This document shows positions 46,054-55,813 of a stretch of 64,000 bases of DNA, in pieces. Source of the DNA: Burkholderia oklahomensis C6786 (GTDB lineage: Bacteria; Pseudomonadota; Gammaproteobacteria; Burkholderiales; Burkholderiaceae). The stretch is taken from assembly GCF_000959365.1 (NCBI RefSeq), contig NZ_CP009555.1:1240001-1304000 (forward strand). Reading direction: 5' to 3'. The notes under the pieces are model-generated. The model made no database searches. It was not told the origin of the DNA and was given only the letters and a program-made list of their open reading frames with translations. Numbering within the stretch: the first letter of the stretch is position 1; each line of letters begins with the position of its first letter. The position numbers were made by a program, and so were the translations under genes.

Positions 46054-47826
46054 TCAAGCCGCGACGTCCGCCCGCGGCTCGGCGCTCGCGAGCCGCGTGA
46101 GCGCCGCCTGCACTTCCTCCGGCTCGAACGCCGCGAGCACGTCCGCGGTCGGCTTCTCGAGCGCCTTCAGATGCGCGCGCAGGATCTCCTGCTTCACGAC
46201 GAGCAACTGGCTCGGATGCATCGAGAACTCGGTGAGCCCCATGCCGAGCAGCAGGCGCGTCAACGCCGGATCGCCCGCCATCTCACCGCACACCGACACC
46301 GGCACGCCCGCGCGCTTCGCCTCGCGCAGCGTGAACGCGATCAGATGCAGCACCGCCGGATGCAGCGGATCGTACAGATGCGCGACCGCGTTGTCCGCGC
46401 GGTCGATCGCGAGCGTGTACTGGATCAGATCGTTGGTGCCGATCGACAGGAAATCGACGCGCTTCAAGAACAGCGGCAGTGCGATCGCCGCAGCCGGAAT
46501 CTCGATCATCGCGCCGACGCGCACGTTCGGATCGTACGCGAGCCCCGCCGCGTCGAGCTGCCGCTTCGCCTCGCTGATGAGGTCGAGCGTCTGGTCGATC
46601 TCCTGCGCGTGCGCGAGCATCGGCACCAGGATCTTGACCTGGCCGAACGCCGACGCGCGCAGGATCGCGCGCAGCTGCGTCAGGAACATCTGCGGCTCCG
46701 ACAGGCTCCAGCGGATCGCGCGCAAGCCGAGCGCCGGGTTCGGCGCGGTCTCGTAGCCTTCGTCGTGCGTGTCGAGCGGCTTGTCCGCGCCGACGTCGAT
46801 CGTGCGGATCGTGACGGGCATCCCGCGCATCAGCTCGACCGCGCGCTTGTACGCGGCGAACTGCTCCTCTTCCTCCGGCATCCGGTTCTTGCTCATGAAC
46901 AGGAACTCCGAGCGGAACAGGCCGACGCCCACCGCGCCCGCGTCGACGGCAGCCTTCGCGTCGTCGGGCAGCTCGATGTTCGCGAGCAAATCGATCTTCG
47001 CGCCGCAGAGCGTTTGCGCGGGCGAGAACTTCAGCCGCTGCAGCTTGCGCTGCTCGAGCGCCTTTTCCGATTGCCGGTACGAGTATTCCTCGAGCACGAT
47101 CGGCGCGGGATCGACGATCACGATCCCCTGGTCGCCGTCGACGATGATGAGATCGTCCTGGCGGATCAGCGCGCTCGCGTGCTGGACGCCGACCGCGGCC
47201 GGAATGCCGAGGCTGCGCGCGACGATCGCCGTGTGCGACGTGCGTCCGCCCAAGTCGGTGACGAACGCCTGGAACGACTGCGTCTTGAACTGCATCATGT
47301 CGGCGGGCGCGATGTCGTGCGCGACGACGATCATCTCGTCGCGGCCGTTGCCCGCGGCCCGGTCGAGCGCCTGCGCGGCGGACGGCGCGCCCGCGAGCGC
47401 CTTCAGCACCCGCTCGACGACCTGCTCGATGTCGGCCTTGCGCTCGCGCAGGTATTCGTCCTCGATGTCGTCGAAGTGGCTGGCGAGCACGTCGAGCTGC
47501 TCGGTCAGCGCCCATTCGACGTTGTAGCGGCGCGCGCGGATGAGGTCGATGGTTTCCTGCACGAGCAGCGCGTCGCCGAGGATCATCGCGTGCACGTCGA
47601 TGAACGCGGCGACTTCGGTCGGCGTCTCGTCGGTCAAATCGGCGCGCAGCGCATCGAGCTCGCCGCGCACCGCTTCGAGCGCCGCGCGGAAGCGCTCGAT
47701 CTCGGCCTCGATCCGCTCGGCCTCGATCAGATAATGGGCGACGTCGAGCGCCGCCGGCGCGATCAGATATGCTCGTCCGATCGCGATGCCTCTTGAAACG
47801 GGAATCCCATGCAGCGTGAAGGACAC
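46054..47826 (-). CDS. ptsI: PTS enzyme I (phosphoenolpyruvate-protein phosphotransferase)
   Basis: This 590-aa cytoplasmic enzyme takes phosphate from PEP and passes it to HPr. The phosphorylated His is in DLGGRTSHTAIVARS (H198), and the C-terminal PEP-binding barrel has SVCGEMAGDP near 500. The GTG start at 47826 is preceded by AAGGAGGTG, which is why I prefer it over the upstream GTG. HPr (ptsH) lies upstream with a terminator-like hairpin between. No sugar-specific EIIBC is nearby, so the relay is likely regulatory. Confidence 0.95.
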   Translation of the reverse strand: MSFTLHGIPVSRGIAIGRAYLIAPAALDVAHYLIEAERIEAEIERFRAALEAVRGELDALRADLTDETPTEVAAFIDVHAMILGDALLVQETIDLIRARRYNVEWALTEQLDVLASHFDDIEDEYLRERKADIEQVVERVLKALAGAPSAAQALDRAAGNGRDEMIVVAHDIAPADMMQFKTQSFQAFVTDLGGRTSHTAIVARSLGIPAAVGVQHASALIRQDDLIIVDGDQGIVIVDPAPIVLEEYSYRQSEKALEQRKLQRLKFSPAQTLCGAKIDLLANIELPDDAKAAVDAGAVGVGLFRSEFLFMSKNRMPEEEEQFAAYKRAVELMRGMPVTIRTIDVGADKPLDTHDEGYETAPNPALGLRAIRWSLSEPQMFLTQLRAILRASAFGQVKILVPMLAHAQEIDQTLDLISEAKRQLDAAGLAYDPNVRVGAMIEIPAAAIALPLFLKRVDFLSIGTNDLIQYTLAIDRADNAVAHLYDPLHPAVLHLIAFTLREAKRAGVPVSVCGEMAGDPALTRLLLGMGLTEFSMHPSQLLVVKQEILRAHLKALEKPTADVLAAFEPEEVQAALTRLASAEPRADVAA

Positions 47827-47964
47827 GCGCACCTCCTTGATCACGTGAGCCGCGGCGCACCGCTGCGATGCGCTTATGACCCCGACGGTCGATTATAAAT
47901 TCCGCACGCCCCTCGTGACTGCGTGCGGTGCAGCATCGCTGCGCGATGTCACGTGACAAAAAAA

Positions 47965-47986
47965 ATGCCGCGACGTTGCGCGGCAT
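47965..47986 (-). terminator. Terminator-like hairpin between ptsH and ptsI
   Basis: Eight-base arms (ATGCCGCG and complement) are followed on the minus strand by a run of eight or nine T residues. It lies 36 bp after the ptsH stop and 138 bp before ptsI, inside what looks like one operon. Confidence 0.75.
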
Positions 47987-48022
47987 CCTCGCTGGATAGC
48001 GGAACGGCATGCCGCCGTGGCG

Positions 48023-48292
48023 TTACTGCCCTTCGCCGAATTTGTCGGCAATCAATTTGAGGAGCGCGTCCATCGCCTCCCGCTCGTCCGGCCCTTCGGT
48101 CTCGATCGTCACCGTGCTGCCGATGCCCGCCGCGAGCATCATGACGCCCATGATGCTCTTCGCGTTGATCCGGCGACCGTTGCGCGTCATCCAGACTTCC
48201 GACTGAAAATTGCCCGCGAGCTGCGTGAGCTTGGCCGACGCGCGCGCATGGAGCCCCAATTTGTTCACGATGGTCGTTTCTTGTTGAAGCAT
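48023..48292 (-). CDS. ptsH: HPr phosphocarrier protein
   Basis: This 89-aa PTS carrier has the phosphorylated His at residue 15 (KLGLHARASAK) and the regulatory Ser46 in INAKSIMGVMML. It accepts phosphate from EI and passes it to the EIIA encoded next door. Ser46 suggests control by an HPr kinase, whose gene is not in the window. Confidence 0.97.
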   Translation of the reverse strand: MLQQETTIVNKLGLHARASAKLTQLAGNFQSEVWMTRNGRRINAKSIMGVMMLAAGIGSTVTIETEGPDEREAMDALLKLIADKFGEGQ

Positions 48293-48368
48293 GGTGTTCC
48301 GATGAGGTCAAAACGGACTGCGGCCGGCCTACCGGCCGCACGGGGGTGATGCGAATCGGGGCGTCGGC

Positions 48369-48842
48369 TCAGTGCGGCTGGGTCTGTGCTTTCGGCTCCG
48401 GCGGAATCGGCGCGCACTCGCCGCAGCCGAGCGCGCTCGGCCGTGGCGGCGGCGTGCCGGCCGCGATCTCGTGGATGCCCTTCGTCGAGCCGGCGAGCGC
48501 CTTGTCGACGAGCGTGTCGAGCGGCGTCGTCCGGTAGCAGACCGCGCGCACGAGCATCGGCAGATTGACGCCTGCGAGCACCCGGACGCCTTCGATCTTC
48601 GCGAGCTGCCCCGCGATGTTCGCGGGCGTCGCGCCGTACATGTCGGTCAGCACGAGCGTGCCGTTTTCTTCCTTCAGGCGCGCGAGTTCCGCGTGCGCGA
48701 AAGCCATGACCTGGACCGGATCATTGTCCGCCTGCACGTCGATACAGCCGATGCGCGCGGGCAACCCGCCGTAGATGTGCGCGATGCAGTCCCGCAAAGC
48801 GGTAGCGAGCGGCGCGTGCGCGATGATGAGAATGCCTGCCAT
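48369..48842 (-). CDS. PTS EIIA component, mannose/fructose family
   Basis: This 157-aa single-domain EIIA of the mannose class has active His9 in GILIIAHAPLA. LVLTDMYGATPANIA near 70 fits the fold. The C-terminal 25 residues are Pro-rich and have no domain. It lies between gshB and ptsH. With no EIIBCD in the locus it probably acts as a regulatory phosphate acceptor, which is inference. Confidence 0.92.
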   Translation of the reverse strand: MAGILIIAHAPLATALRDCIAHIYGGLPARIGCIDVQADNDPVQVMAFAHAELARLKEENGTLVLTDMYGATPANIAGQLAKIEGVRVLAGVNLPMLVRAVCYRTTPLDTLVDKALAGSTKGIHEIAAGTPPPRPSALGCGECAPIPPEPKAQTQPH

Positions 48843-49011
48843 GTCAGCCTTGCAACGTGTTCGGCCCGACCGCCGGGCCTGACGCACGGAAAACCGTGCC
48901 GGGCGAGCGGGCATTGTAGCAGGCCAGTCGGACCCGTCCGGCCGGGCTTCCCTGTCCGGTCGAACCGATCCGGCGGCGGGGGCCTGCGCAGCCGCCGCCG
49001 GGTCGCGCGCG

Positions 49012-49968
49012 TCAGCCGACCGCGCACTCCAATGCGTCGACGAACATGCCGGCGACGTCGTATCCAGTCTGCTCCATGATTTCGCGAAAGCAAGTCGGGC
49101 TCGTGACGTTCACCTCGGTCAGCCAGTCGCCGATCACGTCGAGTCCGACGAGCAGCAGGCCGCGCGCCGCGAGCACCGGGCCGAGCGTCGCCGCGATCTC
49201 GCGGTCGCGCTCGGTGAGCGGCTGCGCGACGCCGACGCCGCCCGCCGCGAGATTGCCGCGCACCTCGTTGCCCTGCGGAATCCGCGCGAGCGAATACGGC
49301 ACCGGCTCGCCGTCGATCAGCAGAATCCGCTTGTCGCCGGCTTTGATCTCCGGGATGAACTTCTGCACCATCACCGAGCGCGCACCGTCGTGGCTCAGCA
49401 TTTCGATGATCGAGCCCAGGTTCATGCCGTCCGGCTTCACGCGGAACACGCCCATCCCGCCCATGCCGTCGAGCGGCTTCAGGATCACGTCGCCGTGCTC
49501 GGCGTGGAACGCGCGCAGCCGCGCGGCGTCGCGCGTGACGAGCGACGGCGAGACGAACTGCGCAAACTCGCCGATCGCGAGCTTCTCGGAATGATCGCGG
49601 ATCGTCTGCGGCTTGTTGAACACGCGCGCGCCCGCGCGCTCGGCGAGCTCGAGCAGCCATGTCGACGTCACGTACTCCATGTCGAACGGCGGATCCTTGC
49701 GCATCAGGATCGCGCCGAACGACGGCAGCGCGCGCGACTCGTGCGCGCGCGCCTCGTACCAGCGATCGCGATGCAGATCGGCCGTGTCGCCGACGATCGT
49801 CACGCGGCGCACGTCGGCCTCGACGCCCGCGACCGTCCACGCAAGCTGGTTCGGCTCGCACGCGTACACCGCATGCCCGCGCCGCGCCGCCTCGGCCATC
49901 ATCGCGTAGGTCGAGTCCTTGTAGATCTTGAAGCGGTCGAGCGGGTCGGCGATAAAGAGAATGTCCAT
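49012..49968 (-). CDS. gshB: Glutathione synthetase
   Basis: This 318-aa ATP-grasp enzyme adds glycine to gamma-glutamylcysteine. It starts MDILFIADPLDRFKIYKDST, the GshB N-terminal strand. The ATP-grasp core has DVILKPLDGMGGMGVFRV near 148 and FIPEIKAGDKRILLIDGEP near 200, with LDVIGDWLTEVNVTSP near 275. gshA lies directly upstream, 27 bp away, so both steps of glutathione synthesis are together. Confidence 0.97.
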   Translation of the reverse strand: MDILFIADPLDRFKIYKDSTYAMMAEAARRGHAVYACEPNQLAWTVAGVEADVRRVTIVGDTADLHRDRWYEARAHESRALPSFGAILMRKDPPFDMEYVTSTWLLELAERAGARVFNKPQTIRDHSEKLAIGEFAQFVSPSLVTRDAARLRAFHAEHGDVILKPLDGMGGMGVFRVKPDGMNLGSIIEMLSHDGARSVMVQKFIPEIKAGDKRILLIDGEPVPYSLARIPQGNEVRGNLAAGGVGVAQPLTERDREIAATLGPVLAARGLLLVGLDVIGDWLTEVNVTSPTCFREIMEQTGYDVAGMFVDALECAVG

Positions 49969-49995
49969 GCGAGTCCTGATGCTAAAAGGGATGCG

Positions 49996-51285
49996 TCACA
50001 CCTGGATCGCTTCCGGGTCGGTCTTCTCGAGCTCGACCGACGACGCGAGCAGCCCGAGCCGTGCGACGACGCCATACATGTAGAAGCGGTTCGGCGGCGC
50101 CGCGCCGGGCTTCGCGTGCGTGTCCGGCAGCGCCGTGTGCTCGAAGCCGAGCGGCACGTAGTGCATGCCGGGCGCGTTCAGATTCTGGTCGCGTTCGCGC
50201 GCGCCGTGTGTGCGGTAGAACCCGCCCACCACGTAGCGGTCGATCATGTAGACGACGGGCTCGGCCACTTCGTCGCCGATCCGCTCGAACGTGTAGACGC
50301 CTTCCTGCACGATCACGTCGCGCACCGGCACGCCCGCCTTCGATTCGGCCATCTGCGCGCGCTCGTGCTTCGTCATCCGGCCGATCTCGGACGCGTCGTG
50401 CACGGTCATCACGCCGCGCCCCGCCGTGCCCGCATCCGCCTTCACGACGACGTACGGCTTCTCGCCGATCCCGTATTCGCGATACTTGCGCGCGATCTTC
50501 TTGAGCACCGCGTCGATCGCGTCGGCGAGCGCTTCGCCGCCGTCGCCCTCGTGCCAGTCGACGCCTTCGACGTGCGCGAAATACGGATTGAGCATCCACG
50601 GATCGACGCCGACCATCTTCGCGAACTTCTTCGCGACGTCGTCATAGCAGGAAAAGTGCGTCGACTTGCGGCGCACCGCCCAGCCGGCATGCAGCGGCGG
50701 CAGCAGATACTGCTCGTGCAGGTTCTCGAGCACGCTCGGGATGCCCGCCGACAGATCGTTGTTGAGCAGGATCGAGCACGGATCGAAGTTCTTGAGGCCG
50801 AGCCGGCGCGGCGTGCGCTCGAGCGGCTCGAGCACGATCTTCTGGCCGTCGGCGAGCGTGATCGGCGTGACGTCGGAGATGCTCGGATCGAGCGAGCCGA
50901 AGCGCACGTTCAGCCCCGCCTGACGCATGATCGTGGCGAGGCGCGCGACGTTCTCGAGATAGAACGCGTTGCGCGTCGGCAGCTCGGGGATCACGAGCAG
51001 ATTCTTCGCGTCCGGGCAGATCTTCTCGATCGCGGCCATCGCCGCCTGCACGGCGAGCGGCAGCACTTCGGGCGGCAGGTTGTTGAACGCGCCAGGAAAC
51101 AGATTCGCGTCGACGGGCGCGAGCTTGAAGCCAGCGTTGCGCAGATCGACCGAACAATAGAACGGCGGCGTGTGTTCCTGCCATTCGAGCCTGAACCAGC
51201 GTTCGATCGCAGGCGTGGCGTCGAGGATCTTCCGCTCGAGCTCGAGCAGCGGGCCGTTTAACGCCGTAACGAGATGGGGAACCAT
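49996..51285 (-). CDS. gshA: Glutamate-cysteine ligase
   Basis: This 429-aa protein is the proteobacterial GshA type found beside gshB in beta-proteobacteria (not the E. coli-type 518-aa enzyme). Start MVPHLVTALNGPLLELERK is chosen; a frame 13 codons longer exists. The chain contains YVVVKADAGTAGRGVMTVHD near 300, an ATP-grasp-like glycine-rich loop. It makes gamma-glutamylcysteine, the first step in glutathione synthesis. No strong ribosome site is seen. Confidence 0.92.
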   Translation of the reverse strand: MVPHLVTALNGPLLELERKILDATPAIERWFRLEWQEHTPPFYCSVDLRNAGFKLAPVDANLFPGAFNNLPPEVLPLAVQAAMAAIEKICPDAKNLLVIPELPTRNAFYLENVARLATIMRQAGLNVRFGSLDPSISDVTPITLADGQKIVLEPLERTPRRLGLKNFDPCSILLNNDLSAGIPSVLENLHEQYLLPPLHAGWAVRRKSTHFSCYDDVAKKFAKMVGVDPWMLNPYFAHVEGVDWHEGDGGEALADAIDAVLKKIARKYREYGIGEKPYVVVKADAGTAGRGVMTVHDASEIGRMTKHERAQMAESKAGVPVRDVIVQEGVYTFERIGDEVAEPVVYMIDRYVVGGFYRTHGARERDQNLNAPGMHYVPLGFEHTALPDTHAKPGAAPPNRFYMYGVVARLGLLASSVELEKTDPEAIQV

Positions 51286-51615
51286 GTGTAACTCGCGGAC
51301 GGGAGAAAAAAGATTGTAGAGCAATTGCCCGTCGCATTTGGGGATTGTTCCCGCAATCGCAAGGATTTACCGAATGTTTGTCGCTATTGACCCGATAGCC
51401 TGAAGGGTCAACGAATCCGGCCCGCGCCGGGGCGGGCGTCGGAGTCGGCAGGAGCCGGCATGCGACGCCCGGCGCGCGGCGCCGACGCGAAGAAACGACG
51501 AATCGAATGACGAAAAAAGACCCGCCTGAAAGGCGGGTCGAAGTCGCTGCGCTCATTCCGGCGGGCGGCGAAGCATGCATGCGCTTCGCCGTCCCGGGAT
51601 CGGGGATGAATCCGA
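51286..51615. other. Intergenic gap between gshA and amtB with one terminator
   Basis: About 330 bp hold the likely gshA promoter region near 51290-51400 and the amtB terminator at 51519-51539. No gene is supported in it. Confidence 0.6.
51519..51539 (-). terminator. Terminator after amtB
   Basis: Nine-base arms (GACCCGCCT and complement) enclose a 3-base loop and are followed on the minus strand by TTTTTT. The structure lies 76 bp past the amtB stop. Confidence 0.9.
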
Positions 51616-53112
51616 TTATTCGACGTGCTCGCCATGCAGGATCACGTCGAGGCCTTCGCGTTCCTCTTCTTCCGTCACGCGCAGGCCGATCACGAGGTCG
51701 ATGACCTTCAGCAGCACGAAGCTGACGATGCCGCTGTAGACGAGCGTGATCAGCACGCCCTTCGCTTGCAGCAACAGGCTGCCGTCGGCGCCGCCGATGT
51801 CCTTCACCGCGAACACGCCCGTCAGCAGCGCGCCGAGGATACCGCCCACGCCGTGCACGCCGAACGCGTCGAGCGAATCGTCGTAGCCGAGCTTCGACTT
51901 GAGCCACGTCGCCGACCAGAAGCAGACGACGCCCGCGGCGATGCCGATCACGAGCGCGCCCGCGACACCGACGAAACCGGCGGCCGGCGTGATCGCGACG
52001 AGGCCCGCGACGGCGCCCGACACGATGCCGAGCACCGAAGGCTTGCCCTTCGCGATCCACTCGGCGAACATCCAGCCGAGCGCGGCGCACGCGGTCGCGA
52101 CTTGCGTCGTCAGCATCGCGAAGCCGGCGCGGCCGTCGGCCGCGACCGCGGAACCCGCGTTGAAGCCGAACCAGCCCACCCACAGCATCGAGCCGCCGAT
52201 CAGCGTCAGCACGAGGTTGTGCGGCGCCATCGCTTCACGGCCGTAGCCGACGCGCTTGCCGAGCACGAGGCACGACATCAGGCCCGCGATGCCAGCGTTG
52301 ATGTGCACGACGGTGCCGCCCGCGAAATCGAGCACGCCGTCGGCCGACAGCCAGCCGGTCGGTTCCCACACCATGTGCGCGATCGGCACATAGACGATCA
52401 GCGACCAGAGCGTCATGAACACGAGCATCGCCGAGAACTTCATCCGGTCGGCGAACGCGCCGCAGATGAGAGCCGGCGTGATGATCGCGAACGTCATCTG
52501 ATAGACGAAGTAGACGGTCTCCGGGATCGTCGGCGCGAGGTGGCTGACGGTGAGCGTCGTCGCCTTGTCGCCGTGGATGTAGTTCATCCCGGACAGGAAC
52601 ACGCGCGAGAAGCCGCCGATGAAGCCGCTGCCCGGCGTGAACGCGAGGCTGTAGCCGACCACCGTCCACAGGACCGTGATGAGCGCCGTGATCGCGAAGC
52701 TCTGCATCACGGTCGCGAGCACGTTCTTCTTGCGGACCATGCCGCCGTAGAACAGCGCGAGGCCCGGGATCGTCATGAACAGCACGAGGGCGGTCGACGT
52801 CAGCATCCACGCGGTGTCGCCCGAGTTGATCTTCGACGAATCGACCGAGAACGGCGCGGTCGGTGCGGCAGGTGCGGCGGCAGCCGAAGCCGGTGCGGCG
52901 GCCGATGCGGCCGCGGATGCGTCGGCGGGCGCCGACGCGGCAGGTGCCGAAGCGGCCGGCGCGGACGCGGCGGCGGCGCTAGCCGACGCGTCGGAAGCGG
53001 CGGCGGCCGATGCGGCGGCGGGTGCCGACGACGCGTCGTCGGCCATCGCGGCGCCGATGCCGCCCGCAAGCAGCGAGCCGGCCATCAACAGGGACATCAT
53101 GATTTTGCGCAT
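51616..53112 (-). CDS. amtB: Ammonium transporter AmtB with Ala-rich N-terminal spacer
   Basis: This 498-aa ammonium channel has a signal peptide (MRKIMMSLLMAGSLLAGGIGA, then AMADD). About 65 residues made nearly only of Ala, Ser and Pro follow. The core with eleven helices starts near 90 and includes NSGDTAWMLTSTALVLFMT and GLALFYGGMVR. Conserved motifs such as AGIAGLMSCLVLGKR and FGVHGVGGILGAL (His pair) are present. It is co-transcribed after glnK and controlled by it. Confidence 0.95.
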   Translation of the reverse strand: MRKIMMSLLMAGSLLAGGIGAAMADDASSAPAAASAAAASDASASAAAASAPAASAPAASAPADASAAASAAAPASAAAAPAAPTAPFSVDSSKINSGDTAWMLTSTALVLFMTIPGLALFYGGMVRKKNVLATVMQSFAITALITVLWTVVGYSLAFTPGSGFIGGFSRVFLSGMNYIHGDKATTLTVSHLAPTIPETVYFVYQMTFAIITPALICGAFADRMKFSAMLVFMTLWSLIVYVPIAHMVWEPTGWLSADGVLDFAGGTVVHINAGIAGLMSCLVLGKRVGYGREAMAPHNLVLTLIGGSMLWVGWFGFNAGSAVAADGRAGFAMLTTQVATACAALGWMFAEWIAKGKPSVLGIVSGAVAGLVAITPAAGFVGVAGALVIGIAAGVVCFWSATWLKSKLGYDDSLDAFGVHGVGGILGALLTGVFAVKDIGGADGSLLLQAKGVLITLVYSGIVSFVLLKVIDLVIGLRVTEEEEREGLDVILHGEHVE

Positions 53113-53144
53113 CTTGGTTTTCCTCTTATCGCTCGTGTCTCTTG

Positions 53145-53495
<351 letters not shown>

Positions 53496-53543
53496 CTATG
53501 GTGGTTGTCCCATCACTGCTGCAATGTGTAGCGGAACATCTAC

Positions 53544-53559
53544 AGCAACTCGCATGCCA
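53544..53559 (-). promoter_or_regulatory. Sigma-54 promoter for glnK-amtB
   Basis: On the minus strand the sequence is TGGCATGCGAGTTGCT, matching TGGCAC-N5-TTGCW with correct spacing. The transcription start should lie about 50 bp before the glnK ATG. It implies RpoN/NtrC control by nitrogen. Confidence 0.85.
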
Positions 53560-53817
53560 TGTCGGCTCATGCAGGTCTCGAAAGGCTTTCAGGCAGATTT
53601 CCGCCATGGACACACGCTTGCGCGAAAGCAAGCGCGCCTTGGCCGAACGGCCAACGCGGGCCCGGTTCGCTGGCGCGCTGAAAGGAAGGTTGCTAGAGTG
53701 CACGCACGTCCGGCGCACGGCGAACGCGGCTTCTCGCGGTCGAATGCCCGGAAAACGGGCCTGCGAGCGCACCAATTCCGGTCATGCGCAATTCGTGGGC
53801 ACGACTGCAATGGCAAT

Positions 53818-53834
53818 TGCACAAATTTTGTGCA
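53818..53834. promoter_or_regulatory. NtrC-like palindromic binding site
   Basis: TGCACAAATTTTGTGCA is a perfect palindrome around a central base and has the TGCAC-N7-GTGCA form of enteric NtrC sites. It lies about 260 bp upstream of the sigma-54 promoter of glnK and only 17 bp before the ubiK start codon. Confidence 0.65.
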
Positions 53835-53851
53835 TCTGGAAGGGGAACACC

Positions 53852-54103
53852 ATGAAGCAACCCAGCGACGTTTTCAACGACCTGCAATCGCGCATCGGCG
53901 ATCTGCTGAAAAACTCGCCGGCCAAGGATGTCGAGCGCAACGTGAAGGCAATGCTCACGCAAGGCTTCTCGAAGCTCGATCTCGTCACCCGCGAGGAATT
54001 CGACACGCAGGCGCAAGTGCTCGCACGCACCCGCGCGCGGCTCGAGGAGCTCGAAAAGCGCGTCGCCGAGCTCGAACAGAAACTGGCCGACGTCCAATCG
54101 TGA
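53852..54103 (+). CDS. ubiK: UbiK accessory factor (BMFP domain)
   Basis: This 83-aa protein begins MKQPSDVFNDLQSRIGDLL, has an amphipathic helix, and ends in a coiled coil (LEELEKRVAELEQKLADVQ). It matches the BMFP/UbiK family, which aids late ubiquinone synthesis with UbiJ. A GGAAGGGG ribosome site precedes the ATG. It is divergent from glnK, with a 368-bp regulatory gap. Confidence 0.92.
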   Translation: MKQPSDVFNDLQSRIGDLLKNSPAKDVERNVKAMLTQGFSKLDLVTREEFDTQAQVLARTRARLEELEKRVAELEQKLADVQS

Positions 54104-54244
54104 CGGTCGCCGCCGCTCGCATTCGCTGAGCGGTTCATCCCAGCAGCTCGCGCCACGCCGGCCAAGCGCGCATCGAAACCATCATCCGGACGCCACGGGC
54201 GGCGCAATCCGCGCCGCCCGGTCCGGTCCACGCGGAGTCGAATC

Positions 54245-55813
54245 ATGTCGCTTGCCGTGGTGCGCAGCCGCGCGCCCGCTGCCGGCCGCGCGCCGGAAGT
54301 CACCGTCGAAGTCCACCTCGCCAACGGGTTGCCGTCGTTCTCGATCGTCGGCCTGCCCGATCTCGAAGTCCGCGAAAGCCGCGAGCGCGTGCGCGCCGCG
54401 CTGCAGAACTGCGGCTTCGAGTTCCCCGTGCGGCGCATCACCGTCAACCTCGCCCCCGCCGACCTGCCGAAGGAGTCCGGACGCTTCGACCTGCCGATCG
54501 CGCTCGGCATCCTCGCGGCGAGCGGCCAGCTCCCGGCGGACGCGCTCGACGGCCGCGAGTTCGCGGGCGAGCTGTCGTTGACGGGCGCGCTGCGGCCGAT
54601 GCGCGGCGCGTTCGCGATGGCGTGCGGCGCCGCGCGCGGGCAGCAGGCGGACGAAACCGGCTCGGCCGAGCCCGCGCCTTTACCCGCCGTCGCGCCCGAG
54701 CTCTATCTGCCGCTGCCGAGCGCGGGCGAAGCGGCGCTCGTGCCGGGCGTGACCGTGTACGGCGCGGCCGACCTGCCGGCGTTGTGCGCGCATCTCGCCG
54801 ACGCGCCGGACGGGCGGCTCGCGCCGGTTGCCGCGCCCCGCCTCGACGATCTGCCCGCCGCGTCCGCGCCCGACCTCGCCGACGTGATCGGCCAGACGGG
54901 CGCGAAGCGCGCGCTCGAAGTCGCGGCGGCGGGCGGCCACCACATGCTGATGATCGGGCCGCCGGGCGCGGGCAAGTCGATGCTCGCCGCGCGCCTGCCG
55001 GGCCTCTTGCCGCCGCTCACCGACGACGAGGCGCTGACGTCGGCCGCGATCCTGTCGTCGAGCCGCGCGGGCTTCGCGCCCGCTCAATGGCGGCGGCGGC
55101 CGTTTCGCGCGCCGCATCACTCGTCGAGTTCGGCCGCGCTCGTCGGCGGCCGCAATCCGCCGCAGCCCGGCGAAATCACGCTCGCGCACTTCGGCGTGCT
55201 GTTTCTCGACGAGCTGCCCGAATTCGACCGGCACGTGCTCGAGACGCTGCGCGAGCCGCTCGAAGCGGGCCGCATCACGATCTCGCGCGCCGCGCTGCAA
55301 GCCGATTTCCCGGCCGCGTGCCAGTTGATCGCCGCGATGAATCCGTGCCCGTGCGGCTGGCGCGGCGATCCCGGCGGCCGCTGCCGCTGCTCGCCCGACA
55401 TCGCCGCGCGCTATCTGCGCAAGCTGTCCGGGCCGCTCCTCGACCGGATCGACATCCAGATCGAGATTCCCGCGCTCACGCCCGCCGAGCTGGCCGAGCG
55501 GCCGGCGACAGCGGGCGAGTCGAGCGCGGCCGTCGCCGAACGCGTCGCCCGTGCGCGCGAGCGGCAATTCGCACGGCAACGCAAGACGAACCACATGCTG
55601 ACGGGCCGCGAAACCGACGCATTCTGCCGCCCGGACGGCGCGGGCGAAGCCTTGTTGCGCGAGGCGGGCGAGCGGTTCCGCTGGTCGGCGCGCGCGTACT
55701 ACCGGGTGCTGAAGGTCGCGCGGACGATCGCGGATCTGGCGGGCGACGACGCGCCGAGCGCGGGGCAGATCGCCGAGGCGATCCGGTATCGGCGGATATT
55801 CTCGCCGGCCTGA
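54245..55813 (+). CDS. YifB family Mg-chelatase-like AAA ATPase
   Basis: This 522-aa protein has an N-terminal Lon-like domain (ending about 175) and then an AAA+ core with Walker A GPPGAGKSMLAARLPG near 239, Walker B VLFLDELPEFDRHVLE near 318, and a magnesium-chelatase C-terminal domain. YifB/ComM members promote branch migration of DNA in natural transformation and recombination. Cys-rich MNPCPCGWRGDPGGRCRC near 360 is typical. It follows ubiK by 141 bp. Confidence 0.93.
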   Translation: MSLAVVRSRAPAAGRAPEVTVEVHLANGLPSFSIVGLPDLEVRESRERVRAALQNCGFEFPVRRITVNLAPADLPKESGRFDLPIALGILAASGQLPADALDGREFAGELSLTGALRPMRGAFAMACGAARGQQADETGSAEPAPLPAVAPELYLPLPSAGEAALVPGVTVYGAADLPALCAHLADAPDGRLAPVAAPRLDDLPAASAPDLADVIGQTGAKRALEVAAAGGHHMLMIGPPGAGKSMLAARLPGLLPPLTDDEALTSAAILSSSRAGFAPAQWRRRPFRAPHHSSSSAALVGGRNPPQPGEITLAHFGVLFLDELPEFDRHVLETLREPLEAGRITISRAALQADFPAACQLIAAMNPCPCGWRGDPGGRCRCSPDIAARYLRKLSGPLLDRIDIQIEIPALTPAELAERPATAGESSAAVAERVARARERQFARQRKTNHMLTGRETDAFCRPDGAGEALLREAGERFRWSARAYYRVLKVARTIADLAGDDAPSAGQIAEAIRYRRIFSPA

